Positions 1 through 8,313 of a stretch of DNA of 64,000 nt are shown here, one piece after another. Every line of letters begins with the position of its first letter. Within the stretch, counting starts at the first letter, position 1. The stretch is taken from NCBI RefSeq assembly GCF_015352955.1, contig NZ_JACYOX010000027.1, positions 22,598 through 86,597 on the forward strand, written 5' to 3'. A program made the position numbers and the translations under genes. The notes beneath the pieces were generated by a model that was not told the origin of the DNA, made no database searches, and saw nothing but the letters and a program-made list of their open reading frames with translations. The DNA comes from Noviherbaspirillum soli. Its GTDB lineage: Bacteria; Pseudomonadota; Gammaproteobacteria; Burkholderiales; Burkholderiaceae_D.

Positions 1-52
1 CGCTGTGCTCAACGCACGTCGCGCCAAGGGCCGCAAGCGCCTCGCCGCCTAA
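1..52 (+). CDS. rpmH: 50S ribosomal protein L34, C-terminal end (partial)
   Basis: Only the last 16 codons and the TAA stop (50-52) lie in the window. They read AVLNARRAKGRKRLAA, the basic, Arg/Lys-rich tail typical of ribosomal protein L34 of the large subunit. The position immediately before rnpA is the near-universal rpmH-rnpA arrangement next to dnaA, so the chromosome origin region probably starts just to the left. The 5' part of the gene is cut off by the window edge. Confidence 0.9.
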   Translation, partial: AVLNARRAKGRKRLAA

Positions 53-79
53 GTCGGCACCTGACTGCTCGCTGCTGGC

Positions 80-469
80 GTGACCGGCGAACGCCCTCAG
101 GATTACGCACGCGACAAGCGCATCATTAAAACGGATGAGTTCTCATCCGTTTTTCGTTTGCGGCCCGTGCAGCGTACAGCGCATTTCGTGCTGTACACGC
201 GTTCCAATGAACTGGCGCATGCGCGCCTGGGCGTGGTCGTCGCCAAACGCTTCGCGCCGCGCGCGGTCACCCGCAATGCGATCAAACGCATCACCCGGGA
301 GCTGTTCCGCCAGAGCAAGCTGCCCCCGGTAGACTGCGTGGTCCGGCTTTCCAAGCCGGTCAACACCAAGGCCGGGCCGGCCACCACATCGGCGCTGAAG
401 ACCGCGCTGCGCCTGGAAGTCTCCCGCCTGTTCCATCCACTGCGCCAGCAGGGCGGAGCGCAGCCATGA
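80..469 (+). CDS. rnpA: Ribonuclease P protein component
   Basis: 129-residue basic protein that binds the RNase P RNA and helps mature tRNA 5' ends. The family signature around [13 protein letters not shown] is present near residues 65-78, and the stretch LKTDEF-like/[11 protein letters not shown] near the N-terminus matches betaproteobacterial RnpA. The start is GTG at 80; it is the only in-frame start between the upstream stop and the conserved region, and no good Shine-Dalgarno is seen. It follows rpmH by 27 bases, and its last four bases overlap the ATG of yidD, so the three genes are probably cotranscribed. Confidence 0.95.
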   Translation: MTGERPQDYARDKRIIKTDEFSSVFRLRPVQRTAHFVLYTRSNELAHARLGVVVAKRFAPRAVTRNAIKRITRELFRQSKLPPVDCVVRLSKPVNTKAGPATTSALKTALRLEVSRLFHPLRQQGGAQP

Positions 470-696
470 AGCCCTTGCTGCTGCTGTTGCTGCGGGCCTA
501 CAAGCTGGGCATCAGCCCGTTCATGGGCCAAAACTGCCGCTTTTATCCCAGTTGTTCCGACTACGCCGCGGAAGCCATCCGCCTGCACGGCCCCGCCCAT
601 GGCAGCCTGCTGGCCGCGCGGCGCCTGTGCAAATGCCATCCCTGGCACCCGGGCGGGCTTGATCCGGTCCCCGCGAAATCGTCCGCTCACTCCTGA
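466..696 (+). CDS. yidD: Membrane protein insertion efficiency factor YidD
   Basis: 76-residue protein with an N-terminal hydrophobic/amphipathic Leu-rich helix followed by the conserved Cys-containing core [12 protein letters not shown], then [11 protein letters not shown] and GLDPVP, all hallmarks of YidD. It acts at the inner membrane, probably helping YidC-dependent insertion. It overlaps rnpA by four bases (ATGA), which suggests translational coupling, and yidC follows after a short gap. The invariant cysteines are intact. Confidence 0.95.
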   Translation: MKPLLLLLLRAYKLGISPFMGQNCRFYPSCSDYAAEAIRLHGPAHGSLLAARRLCKCHPWHPGGLDPVPAKSSAHS

Positions 697-722
697 ATTG
701 CTGATTACTGATGAATAAACAT

Positions 723-2414
723 ATGGATATCAAACGCACCGTCCTGTGGGTTGTATTCTCGATGTCGATGCTGTTGCTTTGGGACAACTGGTTGCGTTAC
801 ACCGGCAAGCCATCGATGTTCTTTCCGACGGCGACCCAGCAGGCCAAGCCGGCCACCGCCACCGGCACGACTGGCACGCCGCCGGCAGCCAACACCGTAC
901 CGCAGGCCACGGGCGCAGCCGCCGCGCCGGGTGCCGCCGCAGTGCCTGGCGCCGCGCCGGCCGCCGTGCCGAATGCTGCGCCAGCCGCGGTTGCCGGCGA
1001 GCGCATCACCATCACCACCGACGTGATGAAAGCGGAAATCGACAGCATCGGCGGCGAACTGCGCCGCCTGGAGCTGCTCAAGCACAAGGACACGCAGGAC
1101 CCGACCAAGAACGTGGTGCTGTTCGATTCCAGCGCGGAACGCACTTACCTCGGCCAGACCGGCCTGATCGGCGGCGCTTTCCCGAATCACCGCACGCCGT
1201 TCACCGTGCAGCCCGGTCCGCGCACGCTGGACAGCGGCAACGAAGTCAAGCTGGTGCTGACGTCCGAGCAGGGCGGCGTGAAGCTGACCAAGACCTATAC
1301 CTTCCATCGCGGCGACTACACCATCGGCCTGAAGCATGACGTGACCAACGTCTCCGGCGCGCCGGTGTCGCCGTCGCTGTATGAGCAATTGCTGCGCGAT
1401 GGCGGCGCATTGCCGGGCGATTCCAAGTTTTACAGCACCTTTACAGGCCCGGCTGTCTATACCGAAGCAGACAAGTTCCAGAAGCTGGCCTTTGACAAGA
1501 TCGGCAGCGGCAAGGACAACCATGCCACCAAGTCCGACAATGGCTGGATCGCGATGGTGCAGCACTACTTCGTCTCGGCCTTCGTGCCGCCGGAAAAGGC
1601 GCCGCGCGAGATCTTCACCAAGAAAGTGGACAACAACCTGTATGCCGTCGGCAACATCCTGCCGCTGGGCACCATTGCCCCGGGCGCGACGGTCAGCATG
1701 GACACCAAGCTGTATTCCGGCCCGCAGGAATCGGAAACCCTCGAAAAGGTCGCTCCCGGCCTGGAACTGGTAAAGGACTACGGCTGGCTGACGATCATTG
1801 CCAAGCCGATCTTCTGGCTGATGACCCATATCCACAACATCCTGGGCAACTGGGGCTGGACCATCATCGTGCTGACCATCCTGATCAAGCTGGCTTTCTT
1901 CCCGCTGTCGGCGGCGAGCTATCGCAGCATGGCCAAGATGAAGCTGGTCACGCCGCGCATGACCGCGATCCGCGAGCGCCACAAGGGCGATCCGCAGAAG
2001 ATGAACCAGGCCATGATGGAGCTGTACAAGACCGAGAAAATCAATCCGCTGGGCGGCTGCCTGCCCATCGTGGTCCAGATCCCGGTCTTCATTGCCCTCT
2101 ACTGGGTGCTGCTGGCCAGCGTCGAGATGCGCAATGCGCCGTGGCTGGGCTGGATCCACGACCTGGCCTCGCCCGACCCGTGGTTCATCCTGCCGGTGCT
2201 GATGGCGGTGTCGATGTTCGTCCAGACCAAGCTGAACCCGACGCCGCCGGACCCGGTCCAGGCCAAGGTGATGATGTTCATGCCCATCGTGTTCTCGGTG
2301 ATGTTCTTCTTCTTCCCGGCCGGCCTGGTGCTGTACTGGGTAGTCAATAACATCCTGTCGATCGCACAGCAGTGGGTCATCACGCGCAACATCCAGGCAC
2401 CGAAAGCGGCCTGA
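723..2414 (+). CDS. yidC: Membrane protein insertase YidC
   Basis: YidC inserts and folds inner-membrane proteins, alone or with SecYEG. The protein begins [23 protein letters not shown], with the first membrane helix there, then an Ala/Pro-rich linker, a large periplasmic beta domain and a C-terminal set of membrane segments containing [16 protein letters not shown] and [12 protein letters not shown]. The start chosen is ATG 723, because homologues begin MDIKR; an in-frame ATG at 711 would add four residues. 563 residues is the usual length for Gram-negative YidC. A strong hairpin terminator follows the stop. Confidence 0.95.
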   Translation: MDIKRTVLWVVFSMSMLLLWDNWLRYTGKPSMFFPTATQQAKPATATGTTGTPPAANTVPQATGAAAAPGAAAVPGAAPAAVPNAAPAAVAGERITITTDVMKAEIDSIGGELRRLELLKHKDTQDPTKNVVLFDSSAERTYLGQTGLIGGAFPNHRTPFTVQPGPRTLDSGNEVKLVLTSEQGGVKLTKTYTFHRGDYTIGLKHDVTNVSGAPVSPSLYEQLLRDGGALPGDSKFYSTFTGPAVYTEADKFQKLAFDKIGSGKDNHATKSDNGWIAMVQHYFVSAFVPPEKAPREIFTKKVDNNLYAVGNILPLGTIAPGATVSMDTKLYSGPQESETLEKVAPGLELVKDYGWLTIIAKPIFWLMTHIHNILGNWGWTIIVLTILIKLAFFPLSAASYRSMAKMKLVTPRMTAIRERHKGDPQKMNQAMMELYKTEKINPLGGCLPIVVQIPVFIALYWVLLASVEMRNAPWLGWIHDLASPDPWFILPVLMAVSMFVQTKLNPTPPDPVQAKVMMFMPIVFSVMFFFFPAGLVLYWVVNNILSIAQQWVITRNIQAPKAA

Positions 2415-2441
2415 CTCCGGGCGCAACGCCGTAGCAGCAAG

Positions 2442-2471
2442 GGCCCGTGCGCTTCGCCACGGGCCTTTTTT
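2442..2471 (+). terminator. Intrinsic terminator after yidC
   Basis: An 8-bp perfect GC-rich stem (2442-2449 with 2458-2465) is followed directly by a run of T (2466-2471). It lies 28 bases after the yidC stop and before mnmE, so mnmE probably has its own promoter or depends on read-through. Confidence 0.85.
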
Positions 2472-2504
2472 CATGGAAACCGAGTAAACCCTCGATAACG
2501 CACA

Positions 2505-3902
2505 ATGGAACGCATGAATCTCGACTCGACCCCGATCGCCGCCATCGCCACCGCGCCCGGACGCGGCGGCATCGGCGTGGTGCGGCTCTCCGGCAAGAAC
2601 ATCGACGCCGTGGCGCGCGCCGTCTGCCGCTTGCAGGAAGGCCGGGCGCTCGCGCCGCGCCATGCGACCTACCTCGACTTCATGCAGGCCGATGGCAGCG
2701 TGATCGACCAGGGACTGGCGATCTGGTTCAAGGCGCCGCATTCCTATACCGGCGAGGACGTGCTGGAACTGCAGGGCCATGGCGGCCCGGTGGTGTTGCA
2801 GATGCTGCTGCAGCGCTGCCTGGAAGCCGGGCAGGAGATCGGCCTGCGGCTGGCCCAGCCGGGTGAATTCACCCAGCGCGCCTTCCTCAACGACAAGCTG
2901 GACCTGGCGCAGGCCGAGGCGGTGGCCGACCTGATCGAGGCATCGACCGAGGCGGCGGCGAAGTCGGCCTCGCAGTCGCTGTCCGGCGCCTTCTCGAAAG
3001 TCATCCGCGGCCTGGTCGACCAGGTGATCCACCTGCGCATGCTGGTGGAAGCCACGCTGGACTTTCCGGAAGAGGAAATCGACTTCCTGGAAAAATCCGA
3101 CGCCCGCGGCCAGCTCGCCAACATCCGCACTTCACTTCAGCAGGTATTTGAACAGGCGGCGCAGGGCGCGCTGCTGCGCGACGGCCTGAACGTGGTGCTG
3201 GCCGGGCAGCCGAATGTCGGCAAGTCCTCGCTGCTCAATGCGCTGGCGGGGTCGGACGTGGCGATCGTGACGGCCATCGCCGGCACCACCCGCGACCGGG
3301 TGACCGAGACCATCCAGATCGAGGGCATACCGATCAACATCATCGACACCGCCGGCATCCGCGACGCCGCCGAGGCCAGCGACGAGGTCGAGCGCATCGG
3401 CATCGAACGCACCTGGGGCGCGGTGCGCGACGCCGACGTGATCCTGCACATGCTGGACGCCGGCCGCGGCCCGACCCTGGCCGACGAGCAGATCATGGCG
3501 CGCTTCCCGGCCAGCGTGCCGGTGATCCGGTTATGGAACAAGATCGACCTGTCCGGCCATCGCGCCACGGTGGACCAGATGCCGGATGCGACCCACATCT
3601 ACCTGTCGGCAACGGACCGCACCGGCCTGAACCTGCTGCGTGCCGAACTGCTGCGCATCGCCGGCTGGCAGCAGACCGGCGAATCCCTCTACCTGGCCCG
3701 CGAACGGCACCTGATCGCATTGAAGGCGGCGCGCGAGCATCTCGATATCGCAGCCGAACTGGCGGCACAGAACGACCAGGCGCTGGACCTGTTCGCAGAA
3801 GAGCTGCGGCTGGCGCAGGACAGGTTGAACAGCATTACGGGCGCATTCACGTCGGATGATCTGCTGGGGGTGATCTTCAGCAGGTTCTGCATCGGAAAAT
3901 AA
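2505..3902 (+). CDS. mnmE: tRNA uridine-5-carboxymethylaminomethyl(34) synthesis GTPase MnmE
   Basis: MnmE, with MnmG (encoded at 49599), modifies U34 of tRNAs reading split codon boxes. Visible in order: N-terminal folate-binding domain ([19 protein letters not shown]), helical domain, an inserted G domain with P-loop [16 protein letters not shown] switch and NKIDL specificity motif, and the invariant C-terminal FCIGK with the catalytic Cys. 465 residues is the normal length. ATG 2505 is used; ATG 2514 (MNLDSTPI) is an equally good or better start by comparison with family N-termini. No clear Shine-Dalgarno is present at either. Confidence 0.95.
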   Translation: MERMNLDSTPIAAIATAPGRGGIGVVRLSGKNIDAVARAVCRLQEGRALAPRHATYLDFMQADGSVIDQGLAIWFKAPHSYTGEDVLELQGHGGPVVLQMLLQRCLEAGQEIGLRLAQPGEFTQRAFLNDKLDLAQAEAVADLIEASTEAAAKSASQSLSGAFSKVIRGLVDQVIHLRMLVEATLDFPEEEIDFLEKSDARGQLANIRTSLQQVFEQAAQGALLRDGLNVVLAGQPNVGKSSLLNALAGSDVAIVTAIAGTTRDRVTETIQIEGIPINIIDTAGIRDAAEASDEVERIGIERTWGAVRDADVILHMLDAGRGPTLADEQIMARFPASVPVIRLWNKIDLSGHRATVDQMPDATHIYLSATDRTGLNLLRAELLRIAGWQQTGESLYLARERHLIALKAAREHLDIAAELAAQNDQALDLFAEELRLAQDRLNSITGAFTSDDLLGVIFSRFCIGK

Positions 3903-3994
3903 ACCTTTTCCAAAATAGGCCTTAGCGCATTTCCAGCCTGACTGGCATCCACCGGCCAAGCAGGATTGCCTTTGGAAGAGTCGCCCGAGGGTTA

Positions 3995-4025
3995 GTAGGG
4001 TGCAATACCCGAAGGGCGTTGCACC
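3995..4025 (+). repeat. REP-like palindromic repeat, copy 1
   Basis: 31-base imperfect palindrome beginning GTAGGGTGCAATACCCGAAG and ending GCGTTGCACC. The two ends (GGGTGCAA and TTGCACC) pair, with a CCCGAAGGG-type inner hairpin. Two further copies lie at 4077-4108 (inverted) and 4196-4226. They fill the otherwise gene-free gap between mnmE and the GFA-family gene. This looks like a dispersed intergenic repeat of the REP/BIME kind; no associated transposase is nearby. Confidence 0.75.
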
Positions 4026-4076
4026 GCGGTCGCATACTGCAAAGACCATCTCAAGGACCTTCTGTGGTCCACGCAT

Positions 4077-4108
4077 GGTGGAATGCCCTTTCGGGTATTC
4101 CACCCTAC
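4077..4108 (-). repeat. REP-like palindromic repeat, copy 2 (inverted)
   Basis: Read on the minus strand this is GTAGGGTGGAATACCCGAAA followed by GGGCATTCCACC. It matches copy 1 except for compensating changes: the outer stem keeps pairing (GGTGGAAT with ATTCCACC) although the bases differ from copy 1. Such covariation suggests that the folded form matters. It lies 51 bases from copy 1 in opposite orientation. Confidence 0.75.
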
Positions 4109-4195
4109 AGCATCAGGGGTATATGCAGGATGCAGGTTGCGCCGCGCCTAAACCTGCGGCATGAGGCTAGTCTGGCCAAATTCGCTCTAGCCACC

Positions 4196-4226
4196 GTAGG
4201 GTGTAATCCCCGAAGGACATTACGCC
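4196..4226 (+). repeat. REP-like palindromic repeat, copy 3
   Basis: GTAGGGTGTAATCCCCGAAG followed by GACATTACGCC. The same framework as copies 1 and 2, again with a changed but still pairing arm (TGTAAT with ATTACG). It is the most diverged of the three copies and lies 57 bases before the 3' end of the leftward GFA-family gene. Confidence 0.7.
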
Positions 4227-4282
4227 ATTTCCCGCGGCTGGAACGCATCTCCGTGCTTCCGGCGCCCGCCCGTCCCAACCAT

Positions 4283-4720
4283 CTATTCCGCAACGGTGAT
4301 CCCCGAGCCGCCCATTTCCTTGGGCAGATCACGCATTTTCGGCAGGCCATCCTTCATCGGCAGCCTGGTTTCGGCGTAATGCACGTGGATGCCTGCGCGG
4401 TAGGGAAAGGTCGGAATACTGGCGGCATAGACATCGGTTACGCCTAGTCCGGGATGCTCGGTAAACAGATGGCCGCCGCATGTCTTGCACCACTTTCGGT
4501 AGCTGTTTGGCGTCTTGTTGTAGGTGCCGATGCTGTCGGCTCCCCTGGTGATCTCCAGCGCCTGTGGCTGCCATAGCGTGAAGGCATTGACCGGCCCGGC
4601 CGACCAGCTGCGGCAGGATTCGCAATGGCAGTAACCCATGCCGACCGGCTCGCCGGTCACCTTGAACTGGACCGCGCCACAAAAGCAGCTGCCCTGATAA
4701 CTTTCCATATTGGCCATCAT
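4283..4720 (-). CDS. GFA-family (CENP-V/GFA domain) zinc protein
   Basis: 145-residue protein of the family named after glutathione-dependent formaldehyde-activating enzyme. The zinc-binding cysteine pattern is complete: GSCFCGAVQF, YCHCESCRSW and KWCKTCGGHLF. Family members bind structural and catalytic zinc, but most single-domain relatives have no proven formaldehyde activity, so the specific reaction is open. The start at 4720 has AGGAG five bases upstream on the minus strand. It stands alone between the palindromic repeats and an apparently empty 346-base gap; the true glutathione-formaldehyde dehydrogenase of this window is more than 20 kb away. Confidence 0.8.
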   Translation of the reverse strand: MMANMESYQGSCFCGAVQFKVTGEPVGMGYCHCESCRSWSAGPVNAFTLWQPQALEITRGADSIGTYNKTPNSYRKWCKTCGGHLFTEHPGLGVTDVYAASIPTFPYRAGIHVHYAETRLPMKDGLPKMRDLPKEMGGSGITVAE

Positions 4721-5066
4721 GTTGCTCCTGATTGGTTGCTGGATGCTTCCACGATATTAGAGGTTTCTGGTCGATCAAATATCCAGCGTGGCAGTGCGAG
4801 GAGAATGGCAACCTGTACGGTTGATGGCACGTCCCTTTGCTTGCCTTCGAGCCAACGCCGCCAGAAGTACAACGCAAAGCCACGTCAGCTAGGGCATCAG
4901 CAAGCCCATCATTGAAATGCATTGCAGGTCGGGTGATCGAGCAATGGTCCACCCTTGCCAAGTGATTCTGCGCAAGCACCATGCATTAAGGGCGCTTCTT
5001 TCCTTGGACGCCCGCATACCCGTCGCTACCATGAACTTGTCGTTTAAACCACTTCAAGGAGGCGTC
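4721..5066. other. Intergenic region, nothing recognised
   Basis: 346 bases between the GFA-family gene and the DUF3606 gene. It must contain the two divergent promoters. I see no convincing coding frame, RNA gene or repeat; longer open frames here are chance frames in GC-rich DNA. Confidence 0.5.
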
Positions 5067-5243
5067 ATGGCTGACAATCTGAAGGACCGCGGACCACAGG
5101 ATCGCTCACGCGTCAATGTCAACGAGGAATGGGAGCTGCAGTACTGGAGCAAAAAATTCGGCGTCAGCGCGCAGCAGTTGAAGGACGCCGTCAAGGCAGT
5201 CGGACCATCGGCCGATGCGGTTGGTAAGCATCTCGGGAAATGA
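5067..5243 (+). CDS. DUF3606 small protein
   Basis: 58-residue protein, MADNLKDRGPQDRSRVNVNE at the N-terminus followed by EWELQYWSKKFGVSAQQLKD and AVKAVGPSADAVGKHLGK. This is the DUF3606 pattern: a short basic or acidic lead and a helical YWxxKFGVsxxqLxxAV core that resembles a small DNA-binding-like helix pair. Function is unknown; relatives are often stress-induced small proteins. The start is fixed by a very strong AAGGAGG at 5056-5062. A longer upstream frame exists but has no ribosome binding site. Confidence 0.8.
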   Translation: MADNLKDRGPQDRSRVNVNEEWELQYWSKKFGVSAQQLKDAVKAVGPSADAVGKHLGK

Positions 5244-5378
5244 AAATTTCAGGGTGTCCGACAGACACCCTGCAAGCGTTTGACGGCACGCATGCTGCGC
5301 TGCGACACCCGGAACCGCGCGTTTGACTTCTTGTCCATCCTATACCGCGTTATTCAACGCATTATTTGGAGAAAGAAG

Positions 5379-5546
5379 ATGAAGAAAATTGCTGCGGTTT
5401 TACTCGTTATGGTGATGACCGGCTGCTCCAGCATGGGCATGAATTCTTCGGGCCGATCGGGCGCGGGCATGGGTGCCAGTGGCGTCGACAACCGTAATTC
5501 GGTGATCGATCCCAATGGTCAGCTCAACATTTATCACGGCGGCTGA
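5379..5546 (+). CDS. Small putative lipoprotein
   Basis: 55 residues: MKKIAAVLLVMVMTGCSSMG is a typical lipoprotein signal peptide with Cys16 as the predicted lipidation site (lipobox VMTGC, with Met rather than Leu at -3), followed by a Gly/Ser/Asn-rich tail ending NGQLNIYHGG. No catalytic domain is present. GGAGAAAG lies just before the ATG. It sits between two other small genes on the same strand and could share expression with them. Specific function unknown. Confidence 0.7.
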   Translation: MKKIAAVLLVMVMTGCSSMGMNSSGRSGAGMGASGVDNRNSVIDPNGQLNIYHGG

Positions 5547-5663
5547 TTGGCGTGACCGGAACAGACGGGCTATCGCTATGGCTGTGTGACTCAGCGTACC
5601 GATGGACTGTCGCTCGACAGTTAAGCTGTCTGTTCCCATTATCAAAAACCCAAGGAGAGCCCC

Positions 5664-5963
5664 ATGAACAAGTTACTGACCCTGCTGACCGCCTGCCTTT
5701 TTGCTGCAACTGCACCGGCCTTTGCCGCCGATGCCGCCAAGCAGGATGCGAAAGCGCACAAGGAAATGGCAGAGGGCGACTACAAGGCTGCCAAGGAAAA
5801 GGCCGAGGGCGATGAAAAGGCTGCCAAGGAAGCCTGCAAGAAGCTGAGCGGCGCCGAGGAGCGCGCTTGCAAGAAAGAAGCAGATGCCGCAGCGAAAAAG
5901 GCCAAGGCCGACGCCAAGGCGCAATATGACCATGCCAAGGCCGATGCCAAGGCAATGAAGTAA
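5664..5963 (+). CDS. Secreted Ala/Lys-rich small protein
   Basis: 99 residues. The N-terminus is a signal peptide (MNKLLTLLTACLFAATAPAF, cut after AFA), and the mature part is an extremely Ala/Lys/Glu/Asp-rich helical sequence with an internal near-repeat (EMAEGDYKAAKEKAEGD and DEKAAKEACKK) and two Cys that could form a disulphide. It is predicted periplasmic; the composition is that of coiled-coil or desiccation/stress-type proteins, but no specific family is claimed. AAGGAGAG precedes the ATG, and an intrinsic terminator follows the stop. Confidence 0.75.
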   Translation: MNKLLTLLTACLFAATAPAFAADAAKQDAKAHKEMAEGDYKAAKEKAEGDEKAAKEACKKLSGAEERACKKEADAAAKKAKADAKAQYDHAKADAKAMK

Positions 5964-5985
5964 GCACTCGATTCGCATTGCGAAA

Positions 5986-6014
5986 AAGCCGCCGTTCACA
6001 CGGCGGCTTTTTTT
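5986..6014 (+). terminator. Intrinsic terminator after the Ala/Lys-rich gene
   Basis: Perfect 9-bp stem AAGCCGCCG (5986-5994) with CGGCGGCTT (6001-6009), a six-base loop, followed by a T tract. On the minus strand the left A-run also gives a T-run, so it could act in both directions and end the leftward amidase transcript as well. Confidence 0.9.
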
Positions 6015-6123
6015 ATGGGCCGGTCCGCATCCCACGGTGCGCCCGGACGACGGCGGCTGTCCTTCCAGGCAGAGGCATCGCACCCCGCACATCCGCTCCC
6101 GGCAACGTCGCGCCGGGCGGACT

Positions 6124-7476
6124 TCAGGCGGGCGTCTGCAGCAGCGCTTCCACCGCCATCCCCAGGGCCAGCACATGCCGGTCGCGTCCCCCCGTAGCCG
6201 CCAGCATCAATCCCACCGGCGCCGTCCCAGTCTCCTGGCAGGGCAGCGACAGCGCGCAGCCGTCCAGGAAATTGATGAAGGTCGGATTGCGCAGGATGAG
6301 CGCATTAGTCCGGTAATAGGCCTCATCCTCGGTCAATTCGGCAATTGTAGGTGCGATGATCGGCACGGTTGGCATCAGCAGCGCGTCGTAGCGGGCGATA
6401 CGCTCTTCCAGTGCGGCGATCCAGCGCACGCGCGCGTCCAGCAATTCGAGCAAATCGGCCGCCGTCATGGTCTGGCCACGTCGGATGCGCGACAGCACCC
6501 GAGGATCGTAGCGGTCGCCGGCGTGTTCGATCAACGCGCGATGCCAGGTCCAGGCTTCTGCCGAACTCAGGCCGCCGGTGGCGTTGATCGATGCCAGTTC
6601 ATCGAACTCCGGCACGACGATCTCTTCCAGCAAGGCGCCGGCCGCCGACAGGCGCGACAGCGCTGCCCGGAAGGAGGCGGCAACATGGCTGTCCATGCCG
6701 TCCTGCACGATGTTGGTGGGCACGGCCAGGCGCATGCCGGCCAGCCGCGCCGGTTTTGGCAAGGGCTGGGCGTCGCCGGCCAGGATCGCGTCGAGCTGCG
6801 CGCAGCAGGCGACGCTGGCGGCGATCGGGCCGATAGAGTCGAGCCGGGTGGCCAGCGGCAATGCACCGGCCAGCGGCACCCGGCGTGCGGTCGGCTTGAA
6901 GCCGGTCAGGCCGCACAGCGCGGCCGGAATGCGGACCGAGCCGCCAGTGTCGGTGCCGATGGCGGCCACGGCCATCTGGTCCGTCACCGACACCGCCGCG
7001 CCGGACGAGGAGCCGCCCGGAATGCGGCCGGCGGCACGGTCCCAGGGATTGCGCGGCGTGCCGTAATGCGGATTCAGGCCCAGGCCGGAATAGGCGAATT
7101 CCGTCATGTTGGTGCGGCCGACGATCACTGCGCCAGCCGCCAGCAGGCGCTGCACGATGACAGCGTTTTGCGTGGCAGCCGGCGCGCCCTGCAGCGCCAC
7201 CGAGCCGGCCAGCGTGGCCTCGCCCGCGACGTCGAACAGGTCCTTGACGGAAATCGGCAGGCCGTCGATCGGAGAGCGGGCCAGCCCGGCGCCGCGCAGC
7301 AGGTCCGAAGCCTGGGCCGCTGCGCGCGCCTGCGCCGAATACACCTTGGTATAGACCCGTACGCCTTCGCCGGCCGGATCGGCGATGTGCGCCAGCGCGG
7401 CATCGGTCAGTTGCAGCGAGGTGGCGCGTCCTTCATCGAGCGCGGTGCGCAGTTCAGCCAGGGTGGGAATCATCAT
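6124..7476 (-). CDS. Amidase (amidase-signature family)
   Basis: 450-residue hydrolase of the amidase-signature family (relatives: GatA, fatty-acid and nicotinamide amidases). The Ser-cisSer-Lys triad is intact: Lys in PISVKDLFDVAG, the cis-Ser in GGSSSGAAVSV and the nucleophile Ser in DTGGSVRIPAA. Substrate cannot be told from sequence. It is not GatA: there is no gatC/gatB beside it, and GatA is normally longer. It lies 42 bases downstream of the TSUP gene on the same strand and is probably the last gene of a TonB receptor-TSUP-amidase transcript. ATGATG offers two adjacent starts. Confidence 0.85.
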   Translation of the reverse strand: MMIPTLAELRTALDEGRATSLQLTDAALAHIADPAGEGVRVYTKVYSAQARAAAQASDLLRGAGLARSPIDGLPISVKDLFDVAGEATLAGSVALQGAPAATQNAVIVQRLLAAGAVIVGRTNMTEFAYSGLGLNPHYGTPRNPWDRAAGRIPGGSSSGAAVSVTDQMAVAAIGTDTGGSVRIPAALCGLTGFKPTARRVPLAGALPLATRLDSIGPIAASVACCAQLDAILAGDAQPLPKPARLAGMRLAVPTNIVQDGMDSHVAASFRAALSRLSAAGALLEEIVVPEFDELASINATGGLSSAEAWTWHRALIEHAGDRYDPRVLSRIRRGQTMTAADLLELLDARVRWIAALEERIARYDALLMPTVPIIAPTIAELTEDEAYYRTNALILRNPTFINFLDGCALSLPCQETGTAPVGLMLAATGGRDRHVLALGMAVEALLQTPA

Positions 7477-7518
7477 CGTTCCATGTCAGTGGTTGGAATC
7501 GGGCGCGGCCTGCCGGGG

Positions 7519-8313
7519 TTACCAGTAGGTCAGCAGCATCTTGGTTGCCAGCACATAGAGCAGCAGGGCGAAAATTCGTTTCAGGGCCAGCACCGGCAGC
7601 CGGTGCGTCATGCGGGCGCCGAAAGGGGCGGTCAGCACGCTGCCGCTGACCAGCCCGGCCAGCGCCGGCAGGAAGATGAAGCCCATCGACCACGGCGGCA
7701 GCTGGGCGATGCCCCAGCCCGACGCCAGGTAGCCCAGGGTGCCCACCATGGCCACCGGGATGCCCAGCAGCGCGGCAGTGCCGATCGCGGTGCGCAGCGG
7801 CACGCCGCACCAGAGCATGAAGGGCACATTCAGGAAGGCGCCGCCGGCCGATACCAGGCCGCAGATGGTGCCGATGGCCAGACCGGCAATGAACAGCGGC
7901 AGCGGTCCCGGCAGCGGCCGGTGCGCGGCCGGCTTGCGGTTGAGCAGCATCTGGGTTGCGCCGGCATAGACGATCACGGCGAAGGCCATCGCCAGGTGGC
8001 GCTGGGAAATCCAGCCGGCGGCCAGGGTCGCCAGCAGACTGCCGGTAACCATGCCGGGCGCCATGCGCTTGAAGATGGAGGTGTCGATGCCGCCAAGACG
8101 CCAGTGCTCGCGCACGCTGGAGGCGGAGGTGAAGACGATGGACGCCATCGCCGTGCCCAGCGCCAGGTGCACGATATGGTCGGGCGCATAGCCCTGCAGC
8201 GTGAAGATGGCCGCCAGCACCGGCACCAGCGTCATGCCGCCGCCGATGCCCAGGAGGCCGGCCAGCACACCGACCAGCGCGCCGGCGCCCAGGTAAACCG
8301 CGAACCAGGCCAT
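7519..8313 (-). CDS. TSUP-family (TauE/SafE) membrane transporter
   Basis: 264-residue polytopic membrane protein with the TauE/SafE pattern: N-terminal GALVGVLAGLLGIGGGMTLVPVL and the second-half echo GTICGLVSAGGAFLNVPFML. Family members export or import sulfite, sulfoacetate or other small organosulfur or organic anions. The ATG overlaps the stop of the TonB receptor gene by one base (TGATG), a strong sign of translational coupling. Substrate unknown; the neighbouring amidase and receptor suggest a shared small-molecule pathway. Confidence 0.85.
   Translation of the reverse strand: MAWFAVYLGAGALVGVLAGLLGIGGGMTLVPVLAAIFTLQGYAPDHIVHLALGTAMASIVFTSASSVREHWRLGGIDTSIFKRMAPGMVTGSLLATLAAGWISQRHLAMAFAVIVYAGATQMLLNRKPAAHRPLPGPLPLFIAGLAIGTICGLVSAGGAFLNVPFMLWCGVPLRTAIGTAALLGIPVAMVGTLGYLASGWGIAQLPPWSMGFIFLPALAGLVSGSVLTAPFGARMTHRLPVLALKRIFALLLYVLATKMLLTYW

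Noticed and set aside
705..3032. 775-codon open frame on the minus strand opposite yidC and mnmE
   Set aside because: It lies opposite two certain genes; its composition (His/Arg/Gln/Asp-rich) is typical of antisense frames in GC-rich genes. The same applies to the long frames at 34269-37463, 39009-42422, 19538-21361, 57467-59695 and 59952-61472 on the minus strand.
4019..4447. Plus-strand 142-codon frame in the mnmE-GFA gap
   Set aside because: It runs through two REP-like palindromes and into the antisense of the GFA gene; it has no ribosome binding site.
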